Below the pieces are notes generated by a model. It ran no database searches. It worked only from the letters and a program-made list of their open reading frames with translations, and had not been told where the DNA came from. DNA of 5,626 nucleotides. It comes from Pseudomonadota bacterium (lineage in GTDB: Bacteria > Pseudomonadota > Alphaproteobacteria > Rhodobacterales > Rhodobacteraceae). Below, piece after piece: positions 5,489 through 5,626 of the stretch. How positions within the stretch are numbered: the first letter of the stretch is position 1; each line of letters begins with the position of its first letter. The stretch covers positions 1 to 5,626 of the forward strand of contig JAQBUS010000107.1 of the NCBI GenBank assembly GCA_027623875.1, read 5' to 3'. The translations under genes were made by a program, and so were the position numbers.

Positions 5489-5565
5489 GGGCCTGTAGCT
5501 CAGTTGGTTAGAGCAGAGCGCTCATAACGCTTTGGTCGCAGGTTCGAGTCCTGCCGGGCCTACCA
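5489..5565 (+). tRNA. tRNA with CAT anticodon, probably tRNA-Ile2 (lysidine type)
   Basis: A complete 77-nt cloverleaf can be folded by eye. The acceptor stem GGGCCTG pairs with CGGGCCT (5555-5561) with G-U at 1-72 and at 6-67. The D stem is GCTC/GAGC. The anticodon stem GAGCG/CGCTT closes the loop CTCATAA, with anticodon CAT at 5523-5525. The variable loop is TGGTC, the T arm is GCAGG-TTCGAGT-CCTGC, the discriminator is A and CCA is encoded. It is not an initiator tRNA, since 1-72 is paired and the three G-C anticodon-stem pairs are absent. C4-G69, C5-G68 and the TCATAA...TGGTCG context resemble tRNA-Ile2 of E. coli and Bacillus, whose C34 is converted to lysidine by TilS to read AUA. Elongator Met remains possible. 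It is divergent from purM. Confidence 0.95.
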
Positions 5566-5626
5566 CATTTGTTCCTAAATATATAAAAGTTAATACTAAT
5601 CGTAAGTTAAAGGTTAGATTACTCTA
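5566..5626. other. Non-coding tail after the tRNA
   Basis: The 61 nt after the tRNA are AT-rich and show no reading frame with a ribosome binding site. A weak CTAATC / GGTTAG pairing exists but has no T-run, so no terminator for the tRNA is visible before the window ends. Confidence 0.4.

Overview
The window is an AT-rich stretch of bacterial chromosome, most likely from an alphaproteobacterium, perhaps a marine lineage with a streamlined genome. This rests on the purM-purN-rnd gene order, the character of the RNase D, SufE and PurM proteins, a small lipoprotein of a type I associate with alphaproteobacteria, and very short spacers. The placement comes from recognising families, not from a database search. 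No insertion sequence, prophage, CRISPR array or rRNA is visible.

Layout. Positions 1-157 are a non-coding leader that may hold the weak end of an upstream transcript. Positions 158-1551 hold two plus-strand genes that look like one operon: a two-domain corrinoid (B12-binding) protein of the MtbC/MtaC/MetH type, and a DUF1638 protein. Corrinoid proteins of this kind carry methyl groups between a substrate-specific methyltransferase and tetrahydrofolate, so the pair points to methylotrophic or demethylating one-carbon metabolism. The cognate methyltransferase is not in the window.

Positions 1544-1969 (minus) encode SufE, the sulfur acceptor and activator for cysteine desulfurase in Fe-S cluster assembly. 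It is tail-to-tail with the DUF1638 gene, with an 8-nt overlap. A divergent promoter region (1970-2081) separates sufE from a plus-strand small lipoprotein gene (2082-2537), which in turn overlaps the end of rnd by 11 nt.

Positions 2527-5377 (minus) form the operon purM-purN-rnd. PurM (AIR synthetase) and PurN (GAR transformylase) catalyse steps of de novo purine synthesis and are coupled through a GTGA overlap. RNase D, an RNA 3'-end maturation exonuclease, follows 20 nt later. PurN consumes 10-formyl-THF, so both ends of the window touch folate one-carbon chemistry, although nothing in the sequence shows a regulatory link.

Positions 5378-5488 divide purM from a divergent tRNA gene with a CAT anticodon (5489-5565), more likely the lysidine-modified tRNA-Ile2 than elongator Met. 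Just before the tRNA is a 14-codon reading frame with the best Shine-Dalgarno sequence in the window. It may be a real micro-peptide, a gene remnant or chance.

Most genes are ordinary housekeeping. The items most worth a second look are the corrinoid/DUF1638 pair, a sharp GC-rich patch inside the corrinoid gene, the 14-codon frame against the tRNA, and inverted repeats lying in the spacers of both predicted sufE/lipoprotein promoters.
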